From DALYDP01 sp964348685 (lineage in GTDB: Bacteria; Patescibacteriota; Gracilibacteria; Peribacterales; Peribacteraceae): a stretch of DNA of 16,994 nt. Both the position numbers and the translations under genes were made by a program. This document shows, piece after piece, positions 1 through 6,733 of the stretch; the first letter of the stretch is position 1; every line of letters begins with the position of its first letter. A model generated the notes under the pieces. That model did no database searches and was not told the origin of the DNA. It saw only the letters and a program-made list of their open reading frames with translations. The stretch covers positions 1 to 16,994 of the forward strand of contig CAYGDM010000020.1 in assembly GCA_964348685.1 (NCBI GenBank), given 5' to 3'.

Positions 1-243
1 GTCCAAAAAGCGATCGAAGCCGTTCGTGTCGCGGAAGGCGACCTCATGGCGGTGGCGGCACTCTGCAATCGCGGCGGCGTGACCGCCGAATCGATCGGCG
101 CGCCCGACGCGAAGCTCTTCTTCTCGCTCTTGAATTTCACCCTCGAACGATGGAAAGCAGATCAGTGCCCACTGTGCCGGGATGGTGTGCCGATTAATGT
201 AAGCGTCGGCCACGGCCAAAAGTTCCTCGATTCAAAGAAGTAG
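1..243 (+). CDS. pyrE: Orotate phosphoribosyltransferase-like protein, C-terminal part
   Basis: The frame is open from the first base, so the gene starts left of the window; 80 residues remain. The fragment reads like the end of a PRPP-dependent orotate phosphoribosyltransferase: a VQKAIEAVRVAEGDLMAVAA segment as follows the PRPP loop, then residues resembling the C-terminal CPLCRDGVPINVSVGHG signature common in clostridial and CPR PyrE proteins. In pyrimidine synthesis the enzyme joins orotate to PRPP to give OMP in the cytoplasm. The PRPP-binding loop itself is outside the window, so substrate identity rests on the C-terminal signature only; another type I phosphoribosyltransferase is possible. 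The stop codon lies inside a 7-bp inverted repeat (238-257), and a strong terminator follows. Confidence 0.68.
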   Translation, partial: VQKAIEAVRVAEGDLMAVAALCNRGGVTAESIGAPDAKLFFSLLNFTLERWKADQCPLCRDGVPINVSVGHGQKFLDSKK

Positions 244-281
244 GTTCGTGCCTACTTCAAGAGTTCATTCCTCCAACCCTA

Positions 282-310
282 GAGCCGCCCCGACCGGGCG
301 GCTCTTTTTT
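282..310 (+). terminator. Rho-independent terminator of the pyrE-like gene
   Basis: A 9-bp perfect GC-rich stem (GAGCCGCCC, 282-290, with GGGCGGCTC, 296-304) and a 5-base loop are followed by six T on the plus strand. The minus-strand kinase gene ends at its edge, but the minus strand lacks a U-run here, so termination in that direction should be weak. Confidence 0.93.
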
Positions 311-1799
311 ATGCCCCTATTTTCTCCACCGGCAACGACACCGTGAAAATCGTGCCTTCGTTCTCGGTGCTCACGAACGAGAGCGATCCGCCAAGGCGGT
401 CGACGATCGATTTGCTGATGTACAAGCCGAGGCCGTTGCCATCGGTATCCATGCGGCGGACGTTTTGGGCTCGGAAGAACTTCTCGAAAATGCGCGGCTG
501 TTCGGCCACGGGAATGCCGAGGCCTTTGTCGACCACGCTGAGCAACGCCTTGTCACCCTCGCGCGCCACGCGGATCGTGACGACGGAACCCTTCGGCGAA
601 TACTTCACCGCGTTGCCGATGAGGTTTTGGAGAACGACTTTGATGAGGACGGGATCGGTCATGACCGACACGGCCTCTTTCGGTATATCGACGTCATAAC
701 TGACAGCGGAGCCTTCGAAGACCTCCTGCGAGTCGCGGACGGCGTCGGCCACGAGGGCCGAGAGATTCGCGGAGCGCAGTTCCGGCTGCAATTTATCGTC
801 TTCCATGCGCGCGGCGTGGAGGAGCGAGCCGAGCAGCGCGATCATGCGACGAACGGAATGGTCGATCTCGCCCACGTATTCCTTCTGGTCGTCACTCAGC
901 GTGCCCGACGAATCGGACAACATTTCGGCGTACCAGCGGATGGCCGAAAGCGGCGTGCGCAATTGATGGCTCGCGAGCGAGATGAATTCCGACTTCAGAT
1001 AATCGAGGTGGCGCTCTTCGGTGACGTCTTGGAACACGACGAGCGCTCCGAATATGCGCGAATCATCCGACAGGGGAGAGACCGAAAGCGCGATGGGCAG
1101 GACGCTGCCGTCGGCACGTTCGATGGAGTAGTGCGTCGCCGCGCCAGCGCGAAACGCTTCGCCCGTCGCGAGGCACGCGTCCACCGGATGATCGTGTTTG
1201 ATCTCCATGCCGTGGTGCTCGCGCAGCTTTAAAACGTCGTCGATGTATCTTCCCTCCAAACCGGCGCCGAGCGTTTGCACCGCTGCGGGATTGCTCTGCG
1301 TGACGCGGCCTTGGGCATCGACGGCCAACACGCCATACGCGATGGCGTCGAGAATCGCGCGATCCAGCTTGTACTGGCGGTTAAGGTCCTCCGTACGCGC
1401 GGCGATTTCGCCTTCCTGATATGTATAGGTTTCGGCCAGGCGTCCGGCCATGTCTACGAACGCTCCGTCCAGGATTTCAACTTCGTCCTCCGTATGCACG
1501 GTACGCTCCGCACGTTGGCCGGGCTTGAGCGCTCCGACTTTCGACACGAGTGCGCGCAGCGGCGTGGCAAGCTGGCGCGCAAGTAGGAAAGCGGTCGCCG
1601 CGGCGAAACCGACGAGCAGCAGGCCCACGAGCGAGAACGACTGTGAAAGCATCGTGAGACCCGGCTGCATCGCTCGCTCAGCGACGTCTTCGGCAATGCC
1701 CGTTGTACGCACGACATCGGTAAGTGCGGAGCGAGAGAGGACGAACCCGACCGTGCTCAGAACGACGATGATGAACGTGGTCAGAATGCACGCCTGCAT
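309..1799 (-). CDS. Membrane sensor histidine kinase (HAMP-PAS-HisKA-HATPase)
   Basis: From the ATG at 1799 this is a 496-residue kinase. Order: membrane helix at about 3-21, short extracytoplasmic loop, second helix at about 56-75, HAMP and coiled coil at about 76-150, PAS domain at about 150-261, and HisKA with the phosphorylatable His278 in SLASHQLRTPLSAIRWY. The ATPase domain has the N box NLIGNAVKYSP (about 392-402), the G1 box DKGLGIP (about 424) and the G2 box GNGLGLYISKS (about 454). It would autophosphorylate at the inner membrane in response to an unknown signal. The frame stays open upstream to 2102, but that part overlaps a pilin gene and reads as out-of-frame pilin DNA, so it is left out. 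No clear ribosome site precedes 1799; GTG at 1814 is an alternative. No response regulator is adjacent; the only one in the window heads the pilB operon. Confidence 0.9.
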   Translation of the reverse strand: MQACILTTFIIVVLSTVGFVLSRSALTDVVRTTGIAEDVAERAMQPGLTMLSQSFSLVGLLLVGFAAATAFLLARQLATPLRALVSKVGALKPGQRAERTVHTEDEVEILDGAFVDMAGRLAETYTYQEGEIAARTEDLNRQYKLDRAILDAIAYGVLAVDAQGRVTQSNPAAVQTLGAGLEGRYIDDVLKLREHHGMEIKHDHPVDACLATGEAFRAGAATHYSIERADGSVLPIALSVSPLSDDSRIFGALVVFQDVTEERHLDYLKSEFISLASHQLRTPLSAIRWYAEMLSDSSGTLSDDQKEYVGEIDHSVRRMIALLGSLLHAARMEDDKLQPELRSANLSALVADAVRDSQEVFEGSAVSYDVDIPKEAVSVMTDPVLIKVVLQNLIGNAVKYSPKGSVVTIRVAREGDKALLSVVDKGLGIPVAEQPRIFEKFFRAQNVRRMDTDGNGLGLYISKSIVDRLGGSLSFVSTENEGTIFTVSLPVEKIGA

Positions 1800-1872
1800 G
1801 ACGATGCGCCGCACGATCGAGCGTCGAACATCCGTCTGCCGAGATTGGTCTGAATATGTATGTATTCCCCTT

Positions 1873-1881
1873 ATTATAGCA
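1873..1881 (-). promoter_or_regulatory. Extended -10 promoter of the histidine kinase gene
   Basis: The minus strand reads TTTTCTGCTATAATAAGG, a consensus extended -10 (TGC-TATAAT). No good -35 lies 17 bases upstream. A start near 1866 gives a leader of about 65 bases to the ATG at 1799. The same TTCTGCTAnnAT core precedes the response regulator gene and a pilin gene, with a close variant before the minor-pilin operon. Confidence 0.75.
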
Positions 1882-1908
1882 GAAAAGCCGCTTTCAGGGG
1901 AGTACCTT

Positions 1909-2352
1909 TCAGCGGGTAATACTGATGTTTTCGGCCTCTTCCGCGCCGGGGGCCGAAACGGTGATCCTCCCGCTCGGATCGCGCACGATCCAGTAGTTCG
2001 TGCCGGTCGCCGTATCGAGTCGCTGAGGATCCTGCGGAATGCGCACGATATACGCGCCGGTGAGGACGTCGAGACTGATGGCGAGATCGCAATCGACCGC
2101 ATCGGTCATGCAAATTTCAAGCGCCGTGCCGGAAGGAATGCCGGACGGCAGACGCTCTTCGTCGACCATATACTGATACACCGCGCTGAGAATGGAATTC
2201 ACGTCCGCTTGGCGCTTCGCATCGCGCGAGGTGGCAAGCTGTCGCGTGGGGCTGAGCGCCGCGATGGTAATGCTCACGAGCAGCGAAATAATACCGAGCA
2301 CGAGCAACAGTTCGATCAGCGTAAACCCGAGATGTCGTCCGCGCGGTAACAC
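1909..2352 (-). CDS. Type IV major-pilin-like protein, paralogue 1
   Basis: A 147-residue prepilin with a short basic leader ending in Gly, then FTLIELLLVLGIISLLVS: the class III signal cut by prepilin peptidase before Phe, Glu at +5, and the hydrophobic helix used for membrane storage and pilus packing. The globular part carries two Cys in an EIC...DCD pattern, possibly a disulfide. The end (TGTNYWIV, GRITVSAPGAE) closely matches the neighbouring pilin, so the two are tandem paralogues. Two starts are possible: ATG at 2361 or GTG at 2352. The predicted -10 box (2360-2365) overlaps the ATG, and transcription would begin at about 2352-2354, so GTG read from a leaderless mRNA is preferred. No terminator separates it from the kinase gene, which has its own promoter overlapping the end of this gene. 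Confidence 0.88.
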   Translation of the reverse strand: MLPRGRHLGFTLIELLLVLGIISLLVSITIAALSPTRQLATSRDAKRQADVNSILSAVYQYMVDEERLPSGIPSGTALEICMTDAVDCDLAISLDVLTGAYIVRIPQDPQRLDTATGTNYWIVRDPSGRITVSAPGAEEAENISITR

Positions 2353-2359
2353 GGAGATC

Positions 2360-2368
2360 ATCCTAGCA
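2360..2368 (-). promoter_or_regulatory. Extended -10 promoter of pilin paralogue 1
   Basis: The minus strand reads CTTCTGCTAGGATGAT: the same TTCTGCTAnnAT core as upstream of the kinase and response regulator genes. The region 17 bases upstream is the T-tract of the preceding terminator, so a proper -35 is lacking. The start site would fall 6-8 bases past the -10, at the GTG at 2352. Confidence 0.6.
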
Positions 2369-2384
2369 GAAGCTGTGTACGGTT

Positions 2385-2416
2385 AAAAAAAGGCCCCGCA
2401 CGAGCGGGGCCTTTTT
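2385..2416. terminator. Bidirectional-looking terminator between the two pilin genes
   Basis: An 8-bp stem (GGCCCCGC, 2392-2399, with GCGGGGCC, 2404-2411) and a 4-base loop are flanked by seven A on the left and five T on the right. On the minus strand it ends pilin paralogue 2 with a U7 tract, making the two pilins separate transcription units. Confidence 0.93.
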
Positions 2417-2432
2417 CGATTGTACGATCGGA

Positions 2433-2876
2433 TTACTTCTCGACGCTGATCGACGCCGTCTGTTCGGCACCCGGAGCGGAGACCGTGATGCGGCCGTTCG
2501 CGCCTTCGACGATCCAGTAGTTCGTGCCCGTTGCGGACGCGGCCTGCGGATCGCGCGGCATGCGGACGAGGTAGGCGCCCGTGAGAGCGTCCAAGCTGAT
2601 AGCGGCGTCGCAGTCGACGTCGCCCGTGGCGCAGATTTCAACGGCGGCTCCCGTGGGGATGCTGGCCGGAAGCGTGCCGTCGTTGTCGATGGCGTACTGA
2701 TACACGGCGCTGAGGATCGTGTTCACGTCTGACCTGCGCTGCGCGTCGCGAGCGTCACCCAACTGCTTGGTCGGGTTGATAGCGACGATGACGATCGACG
2801 CCAAGATAGCGATGATACCGATCACGAGGAGGAGTTCGATGAGCGTGAACCCCTTACGAAGCTGAAGCTTGCGCAT
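2433..2876 (-). CDS. Type IV major-pilin-like protein, paralogue 2
   Basis: A 147-residue prepilin: basic leader MRKLQLRKG, then FTLIELLLVIGIIAILAS with Glu at +5, and a globular domain with the same EIC...DCD cysteines and TGTNYWIV and GRITVSAPGAE segments as paralogue 1. A strong own promoter and a U7 terminator make this the better candidate for the main pilus subunit; that is inference. The start is not certain. ATG at 2876 gives the usual short leader but lacks a ribosome site. A TTG at 2912 has AGGAG four bases upstream and would give a 21-residue leader. Pilins are stored in the inner membrane, processed by a prepilin peptidase not in this window, and assembled by PilB and PilC. Confidence 0.92.
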   Translation of the reverse strand: MRKLQLRKGFTLIELLLVIGIIAILASIVIVAINPTKQLGDARDAQRRSDVNTILSAVYQYAIDNDGTLPASIPTGAAVEICATGDVDCDAAISLDALTGAYLVRMPRDPQAASATGTNYWIVEGANGRITVSAPGAEQTASISVEK

Positions 2877-2931
2877 ACGGAGAGATGGAGGAAGTAAGGA
2901 AACGGAACGCAAAGCGCTCCTGACAGCGGTC

Positions 2932-2937
2932 AGTATA
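2932..2937 (-). promoter_or_regulatory. Likely -10 of pilin paralogue 2
   Basis: TATACT on the minus strand, about 55 bases upstream of the ATG at 2876. No convincing -35. The transcript would carry a leader of about 45-50 bases containing AGGAG just before the alternative TTG start. Confidence 0.5.
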
Positions 2938-3011
2938 CCGATTTCAGACCGTGCGACGGGTTTTCAGCTTGACGGTACCGCGGAACGTGAGCGCTTCGAC
3001 GATGGAATATT

Positions 3012-3644
3012 TCAGCAGTCCAGATTCGTCGTCGCCTCGGAACATACACCCGTGTCGCACATGTACCACGTGAGCGCCGTGCCGCCGGCGCATGACGCAG
3101 GCGGGCAGTTGCACGCGCCGGTCTGCGTGTTGTCGGGAAGCAGCCCGAACGTCGCGTCGAAGCGCTGCGTGTAACTGTGCGGCTGCTGGAGGCGGATCGT
3201 GCGCGTGACGAGGAACGAGATCGCGACGCTCTGGGCGTTCGTCGACGTCGACGTGTTGCGCACCCGGAATTCGTCGACGCCCACTTGTTCGTTGCTGATG
3301 GTCTCGAGTGTCGAATGTTGGATAATGACGACTCCGCCGCTCTGAGAAGCGATAATCGTGGGATTGGTTCCGCCGGATCCTGTCTGCAGAACGAGGTATT
3401 TTCCCGTCTGGCCGGCTGCAGGGTAGATGATTTTTTCGGCGTTGCGGACCTTGAGCCCGACGTTCTGGATGATCTGCGTACCGTTTTGCTCGACCACCGA
3501 CACCGTCTGTTGGAGAAGGCGATTTTCCGCCGCGGAAAACATCATCGGCAACGTGACCGACACGACCATCGCCATGATCGCGAGGAAAATAAGCAGCTCG
3601 ACAAGCGACGTGCCCGGCCGGTTTTTCAGAACCAGCTTCTTCAC
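3012..3644 (-). CDS. Minor pilin (PilW/PulJ-like prepilin) with Cys-rich tail
   Basis: A 210-residue prepilin-like protein: basic leader MKKLVLKNRPG, then TSLVELLIFLAIMAMVVS, with Glu at +5 of the mature chain (T-S-L-V-E) and Thr rather than Phe at +1. The body is beta-rich, and the last 40 residues carry five Cys (CNCPPASC, WYMCD, GVCSE) plus a terminal Cys, suggesting disulfides outside the cell. It starts with GTG at 3644, overlapping the upstream stop by four bases (GTGA), so it should be translationally coupled as the last gene of a three-gene minor-pilin operon. Such proteins usually prime pilus assembly or sit at the tip. The PilW/PulJ label rests on operon position and N-terminus only. 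Confidence 0.82.
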   Translation of the reverse strand: MKKLVLKNRPGTSLVELLIFLAIMAMVVSVTLPMMFSAAENRLLQQTVSVVEQNGTQIIQNVGLKVRNAEKIIYPAAGQTGKYLVLQTGSGGTNPTIIASQSGGVVIIQHSTLETISNEQVGVDEFRVRNTSTSTNAQSVAISFLVTRTIRLQQPHSYTQRFDATFGLLPDNTQTGACNCPPASCAGGTALTWYMCDTGVCSEATTNLDC

Positions 3645-4057
3645 GGACAGAGGGTGAACGCGACGACCTCGGCGAAGCGTGAAATTGTAACGCGCGGAAA
3701 CACTGTATCGACGTTTACTTCGAATCGCCGCGTGCTCCTACCGCTCTTTCCTTCCACACAGATGCGCCGATCGTTGACGCCGTCGCCCGCAACGGCATGG
3801 ATGATGCACGAGCCCTTCGGATACACGAGCGTTTCTCCCCCGGCGTACGCGGGGTTGAGCCGCAGCGTGCGGAATGTGCGCTCGATGCACGACTTCGCGT
3901 ACTCCTCCGCCTGGCCTGAGCGCTCGACGAGGAAACCGTTCTGCTCCGCGGCCCAGCCAAGAAGCATGAGCGACGTCGCCGTGGCGGTCGCCATCACGCC
4001 GATCACGAGAACCGTGACGAGGAAGGCGTAGCCGTCTCTGGAGCGAAACAGCGTCAT
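3641..4057 (-). CDS. PilX-like minor pilin component
   Basis: A 138-residue protein with a short leader (MTLFRSRDGY) and one hydrophobic helix (AFLVTVLVIGVMATATATSL). The DGYAFLVTVLVIG start resembles PilX/GspK-type minor components. The Glu expected at +5 is absent (A-F-L-V-T if cut after Tyr, Y-A-F-L-V if cut after Gly), which in GspK-like subunits suits a tip position. Three Cys lie in the globular part (KSCIERT, GSCIIH, RICVEG) and a fourth near the C-terminus (TLCP). The gene overlaps both neighbours by four bases (ATGA upstream, GTGA downstream), so all three proteins are probably made in fixed proportion. Prepilin peptidase cleavage is plausible but not certain. Confidence 0.72.
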   Translation of the reverse strand: MTLFRSRDGYAFLVTVLVIGVMATATATSLMLLGWAAEQNGFLVERSGQAEEYAKSCIERTFRTLRLNPAYAGGETLVYPKGSCIIHAVAGDGVNDRRICVEGKSGRSTRRFEVNVDTVFPRVTISRFAEVVAFTLCP

Positions 4058-5499
4058 GGGCAGGAACCGGTAGAGGCTGCGGGACGGAAAAGAAGCACGG
4101 CTTGGTCCGTGAGCAGGTACGCGCGATCACGAACGGGGTCGTACGTCACGCCGCGACCCTTACCGTACGTGGAGTTGTAGATTGCGAGCTCCGCGAGGGT
4201 CGACGTATCGCGCACGTTCACGACCTGAAACGCCTTGTAACCGCTGTCGACGCCGAGGAATCCGTAGCAACGAGACGGATCCATCGCGACGCCGAGCACA
4301 CTACCGCTGCCCTCGTGGTACCACGGCCCGGGGCTGGAGAGCGCGGGAACGTTCGAGCGCACGTTGAACAGCACCATCTCCTGCGTCGCACCCTTCAACG
4401 TGCCGATGATCGCCGACGTACCCGTGACCGCAATGCTGGCGGCATCGAGCGAGAGGCTGTATCCGGGAGCCGACGACACGGCGAGCGACCCGGAACTTGC
4501 GATCGTGAATGCGGCCAATTCCGTCGCATCCTCTGTGGAGGCCGCGTACACGCCGGTGCCACTCGTCGCGAGGGAGAGGATATCGCCGGTATGATTCTCG
4601 GAATCAACGAGCGTGAGCGCGCCGGTGCCGCTGATATCGTACGAATACAATTCGTTCTCCGCGCCCACGCCGCTCTGCGTGGCACCGACCAAGAGGAATT
4701 GATCAGTGATCGCCACGCTGCGGCCGCGGCCGGACCCTTGCAGGTTCACGGTCGTCACGGCCGTCGGCGCGTTCGGATCCGCGATGTCGTAGACCTTGAG
4801 CTCCGCGTTCGAATCATCCGTGATGACGTACAACCTATCGCCGCGCACCGCCACGTCGTACACGGTCGTGCCGATCGAGAAGCTCGACGCGATGCGAACA
4901 GGGGACGCGGTGTTCGCGATGTTAAGGACGTACAAACCCGTCGCATCGGCACTTCCCACGTATAACATGGAATCGCCGACCGCCGCGCGCGTGAAGAGCG
5001 GGCTGCCGCCGGGCGCGAAGGTTCCTTCGACCGTGGGAGACCTCCAGTCGCCGAGGCTGGTCGCCGTGCGCCAGTCGATGATGTCAGTCGAGATGAGCAC
5101 TGCACCCGAACGGGCATAGCCGCGTTTCCACGTCGTCCGCGCGGAGACATTCCTCCAGGTACTGCCGCTGGCCGTCACGGTCACGGTCGTCGTGTAGCTG
5201 CCGGTCACGGTTTGGGGAGACGCGACGAATTCCCACATGCCGGTCGCACCGATCTGCACGCCGTAGGTTCCCGCCGCGAGCGACGAAAACGCCCCATCGC
5301 GGATGGCTCGCGCGGCTTCGAGCGCACGCATGCTGGCCGAGGTCCCACGGATGCGCTCGCCGGCCATGATCGTGTTTTCTTGTCCGTAAAACAGCGTGCC
5401 GCCGACGGCGCCCGCGAATAGAACGAACACGGCGATGCCGATGAGCGCCTCCACGAGGAGGAAGCCCGGGCGTGCCGATCCGTGAGCGAGTGGCTTCAC
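4054..5499 (-). CDS. PilV-like prepilin fused to an LVIVD-type beta-propeller
   Basis: A 481-residue protein in two parts. Residues 1-130 are a minor prepilin: leader MKPLAHGSARPG, then FLLVEALIGIAVFVLFAGAV with Glu at +5, and a pilin-like domain. From about 160 to 475 come repeated blades of 40-50 residues, each with a hydrophobic strand, a YVGSAD or YVITDD-like turn and an L.VYDIADPNAP-like segment, as in LVIVD-repeat propellers. This size suits a complete extracellular propeller carried by a pilin stalk, most likely an adhesion or ligand-binding head at the pilus tip (inference). The start is GTG at 5499, eight bases past a predicted -10, so the mRNA is almost leaderless. First gene of the coupled minor-pilin operon. 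Confidence 0.85.
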   Translation of the reverse strand: MKPLAHGSARPGFLLVEALIGIAVFVLFAGAVGGTLFYGQENTIMAGERIRGTSASMRALEAARAIRDGAFSSLAAGTYGVQIGATGMWEFVASPQTVTGSYTTTVTVTASGSTWRNVSARTTWKRGYARSGAVLISTDIIDWRTATSLGDWRSPTVEGTFAPGGSPLFTRAAVGDSMLYVGSADATGLYVLNIANTASPVRIASSFSIGTTVYDVAVRGDRLYVITDDSNAELKVYDIADPNAPTAVTTVNLQGSGRGRSVAITDQFLLVGATQSGVGAENELYSYDISGTGALTLVDSENHTGDILSLATSGTGVYAASTEDATELAAFTIASSGSLAVSSAPGYSLSLDAASIAVTGTSAIIGTLKGATQEMVLFNVRSNVPALSSPGPWYHEGSGSVLGVAMDPSRCYGFLGVDSGYKAFQVVNVRDTSTLAELAIYNSTYGKGRGVTYDPVRDRAYLLTDQAVLLFRPAASTGSCP

Positions 5500-5507
5500 G
5501 GTATGCC

Positions 5508-5516
5508 ATGGTAGCA
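5508..5516 (-). promoter_or_regulatory. Extended -10-like promoter of the minor-pilin operon
   Basis: The minus strand reads CCTGCTACCATGG: TGC followed by TACCAT, matching the CTGCTAnnAT core of the other pilus promoters. The predicted start is at about 5500-5502, next to the GTG start. The upstream -35 area is the T-tract of the preceding terminator. Confidence 0.5.
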
Positions 5517-5525
5517 GGCCGGCAC

Positions 5526-5560
5526 AAAAAAAGACCCCTCACCGTCCATGGTGAGGGGTC
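5526..5560 (-). terminator. Terminator of the lipoprotein operon
   Basis: An 11-bp perfect stem (GACCCCTCACC, 5533-5543, with GGTGAGGGGTC, 5550-5560) is followed on the minus strand by seven U. It separates the lipoprotein operon from the minor-pilin operon. Confidence 0.95.
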
Positions 5561-5596
5561 ATTCAGTCTTTCAACTGAAGTCTGTCGGCTGCCGCG

Positions 5597-6139
5597 TTAC
5601 TGATCGACAACCAACTTGAAGGGGAACGCGCAGATGCGCGATTCCATATAAACAGGAAGGACATCCTTTCCGTTCGGATCTTTCATGAGGATCCACGTTG
5701 CCTCCGCCGATGCGGGGGAAAAAAGCGCGTTGGGATCCGCCTGGGGGAGAATGATCCACCCCCCGTTGTGATGCCACTCGGCTTTTTGCGGGTTGGTAAA
5801 CTGCGTGCCGTACGGAAGACCATACCCAATGGTTTCTCCTACAAACGTGTATTTCCCCCCGAGCGCGGTGTGTCCTTTGACAACGACCGGCGAGAGATTC
5901 TCCACGTATGTGTACGTAACCAATCCTTCTTGATCCCTCAATTCGAGGATATCTTTCAGGATCTTCCGCTCACGGAAGTTTTTAATGGCGGGCATGCCCA
6001 CCTGCGACGTAGCCTCCTTGAGCAGCGACTCTTGCTGTTGCCGCTGAACGTCGTCACTTGTTTGCCTGTTGTTACAGCCGCCATTCGCCAGGATCAGCGG
6101 CAGTGCCGCGAGAAGACAAAAACCGTACAGATTCTTCAC
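5597..6139 (-). CDS. Conserved-looking putative lipoprotein of unknown function
   Basis: 180 residues from a GTG start at 6139, chosen because AAGGAG lies six bases upstream and because it gives a clean signal peptide; the frame is open further upstream but that overlaps the preceding gene. After the start comes a hydrophobic stretch (LYGFCLLAALPLILANGG) and Cys22, a likely lipidation site although the -3 Asn is atypical. The mature part opens with a Gln-rich coil, then an ERKILKDILELRDQ helix, then a beta-rich region (GLVTYTYVENL, VGETIGYGLPYGTQF). I do not recognise a catalytic motif. It follows the small membrane protein gene by 52 bases, and the two probably act together at the cell surface. 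Confidence 0.75.
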   Translation of the reverse strand: MKNLYGFCLLAALPLILANGGCNNRQTSDDVQRQQQESLLKEATSQVGMPAIKNFRERKILKDILELRDQEGLVTYTYVENLSPVVVKGHTALGGKYTFVGETIGYGLPYGTQFTNPQKAEWHHNGGWIILPQADPNALFSPASAEATWILMKDPNGKDVLPVYMESRICAFPFKLVVDQ

Positions 6140-6191
6140 GTGATTCTCCTTGGTATGCGAAACGTTGAAATGAAAACGAAAACCGAGCGGG

Positions 6192-6548
6192 CTACTTCGC
6201 GAACTCTCGTTCACGCCGCAACTCCTGAACGAAGCGCCGAAGATTCTCCGGCAACTTCTCAATGTCGTAGTCGGCCACCCGATGAAGGATGATCGATGCG
6301 AGAGCATCCTTATGCTTCTCGTCTGCTTTTACGTAGTCGAACTGCATTTTTTGCAGTTCTTGGATCATGCCTTGGTTGTAGGCCTTCGAATGCTCGAAGG
6401 TCTCGCGCCGCACATCCTCCATCTTCGGGGCGAAGTATTTCTGCAGGAAAAACTCGTTTCCTTGCACGAGCCACGTCATCCCCAAGAGTGCGGCGATCAA
6501 CAGCACGACGGCCGCGATCCCGCCCAACACGTTCAAGAACTGTTTCAT
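6192..6548 (-). CDS. Small single-pass membrane protein of unknown function
   Basis: 118 residues. An N-terminal membrane helix (VLGGIAAVVLLIAALLGMTW) is followed by an extended, highly charged helical region (DVRRETFEHSKAYNQGMIQE) that may form a coiled coil, then a helical tail ending in REREFAK. ATG at 6548 is preceded by GGGAG with seven bases between, a good ribosome site. It is the first gene of an operon with the putative lipoprotein, behind an unusually long leader of about 180 bases. No known family named; the pair looks like a membrane-anchored partner and a lipoprotein. Both carry better ribosome sites than the pilus genes, which may point to a different history. Confidence 0.75.
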   Translation of the reverse strand: MKQFLNVLGGIAAVVLLIAALLGMTWLVQGNEFFLQKYFAPKMEDVRRETFEHSKAYNQGMIQELQKMQFDYVKADEKHKDALASIILHRVADYDIEKLPENLRRFVQELRREREFAK

Positions 6549-6589
6549 TGTCTTACTCCCATTTTTTTGTCGGATCTGTGAATGTATAC

Positions 6590-6717
6590 CGCTGCGATCC
6601 GTTGTAACAGCAGTGCTCTAAGCGCCGTAGCGCGCAGGACCACTACCGTCTGGATCGTAAGCGCCGGTGGGTGAAGGAGCGCGATTCCGTGACCGTCGTA
6701 GCACTTTTCCTAGACGG
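6590..6717 (-). promoter_or_regulatory. Structured 5' leader of the membrane protein/lipoprotein operon
   Basis: Between the predicted promoter (6734-6761) and the gene at 6548 lies a leader with several possible helices. A long-range stem pairs 6590-6600 with 6652-6663 (CGCT and CGATCC arms). Inside it, 6610-6615 can pair with 6641-6646, and 6622-6625 with 6630-6633. A separate hairpin at 6693-6717 pairs CCGTC with GACGG and continues with TAG/CTA. It does not match a riboswitch class I know. It could be a regulatory leader or a separate small RNA; no U-tract terminator is seen at its end. Confidence 0.4.
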
Positions 6718-6733
6718 AACATGGATATGTGTG

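Noticed and set aside
465..1232. 255-codon plus-strand frame opposite the histidine kinase
   Set aside because: Antisense shadow of the kinase catalytic region, with no ribosome site and no domain.
1800..2102. 101-residue upstream extension of the histidine kinase frame
   Set aside because: It overlaps the pilin gene in another frame, is rich in Arg/Ser/Pro, and lies upstream of a consensus promoter that would exclude it from the transcript.
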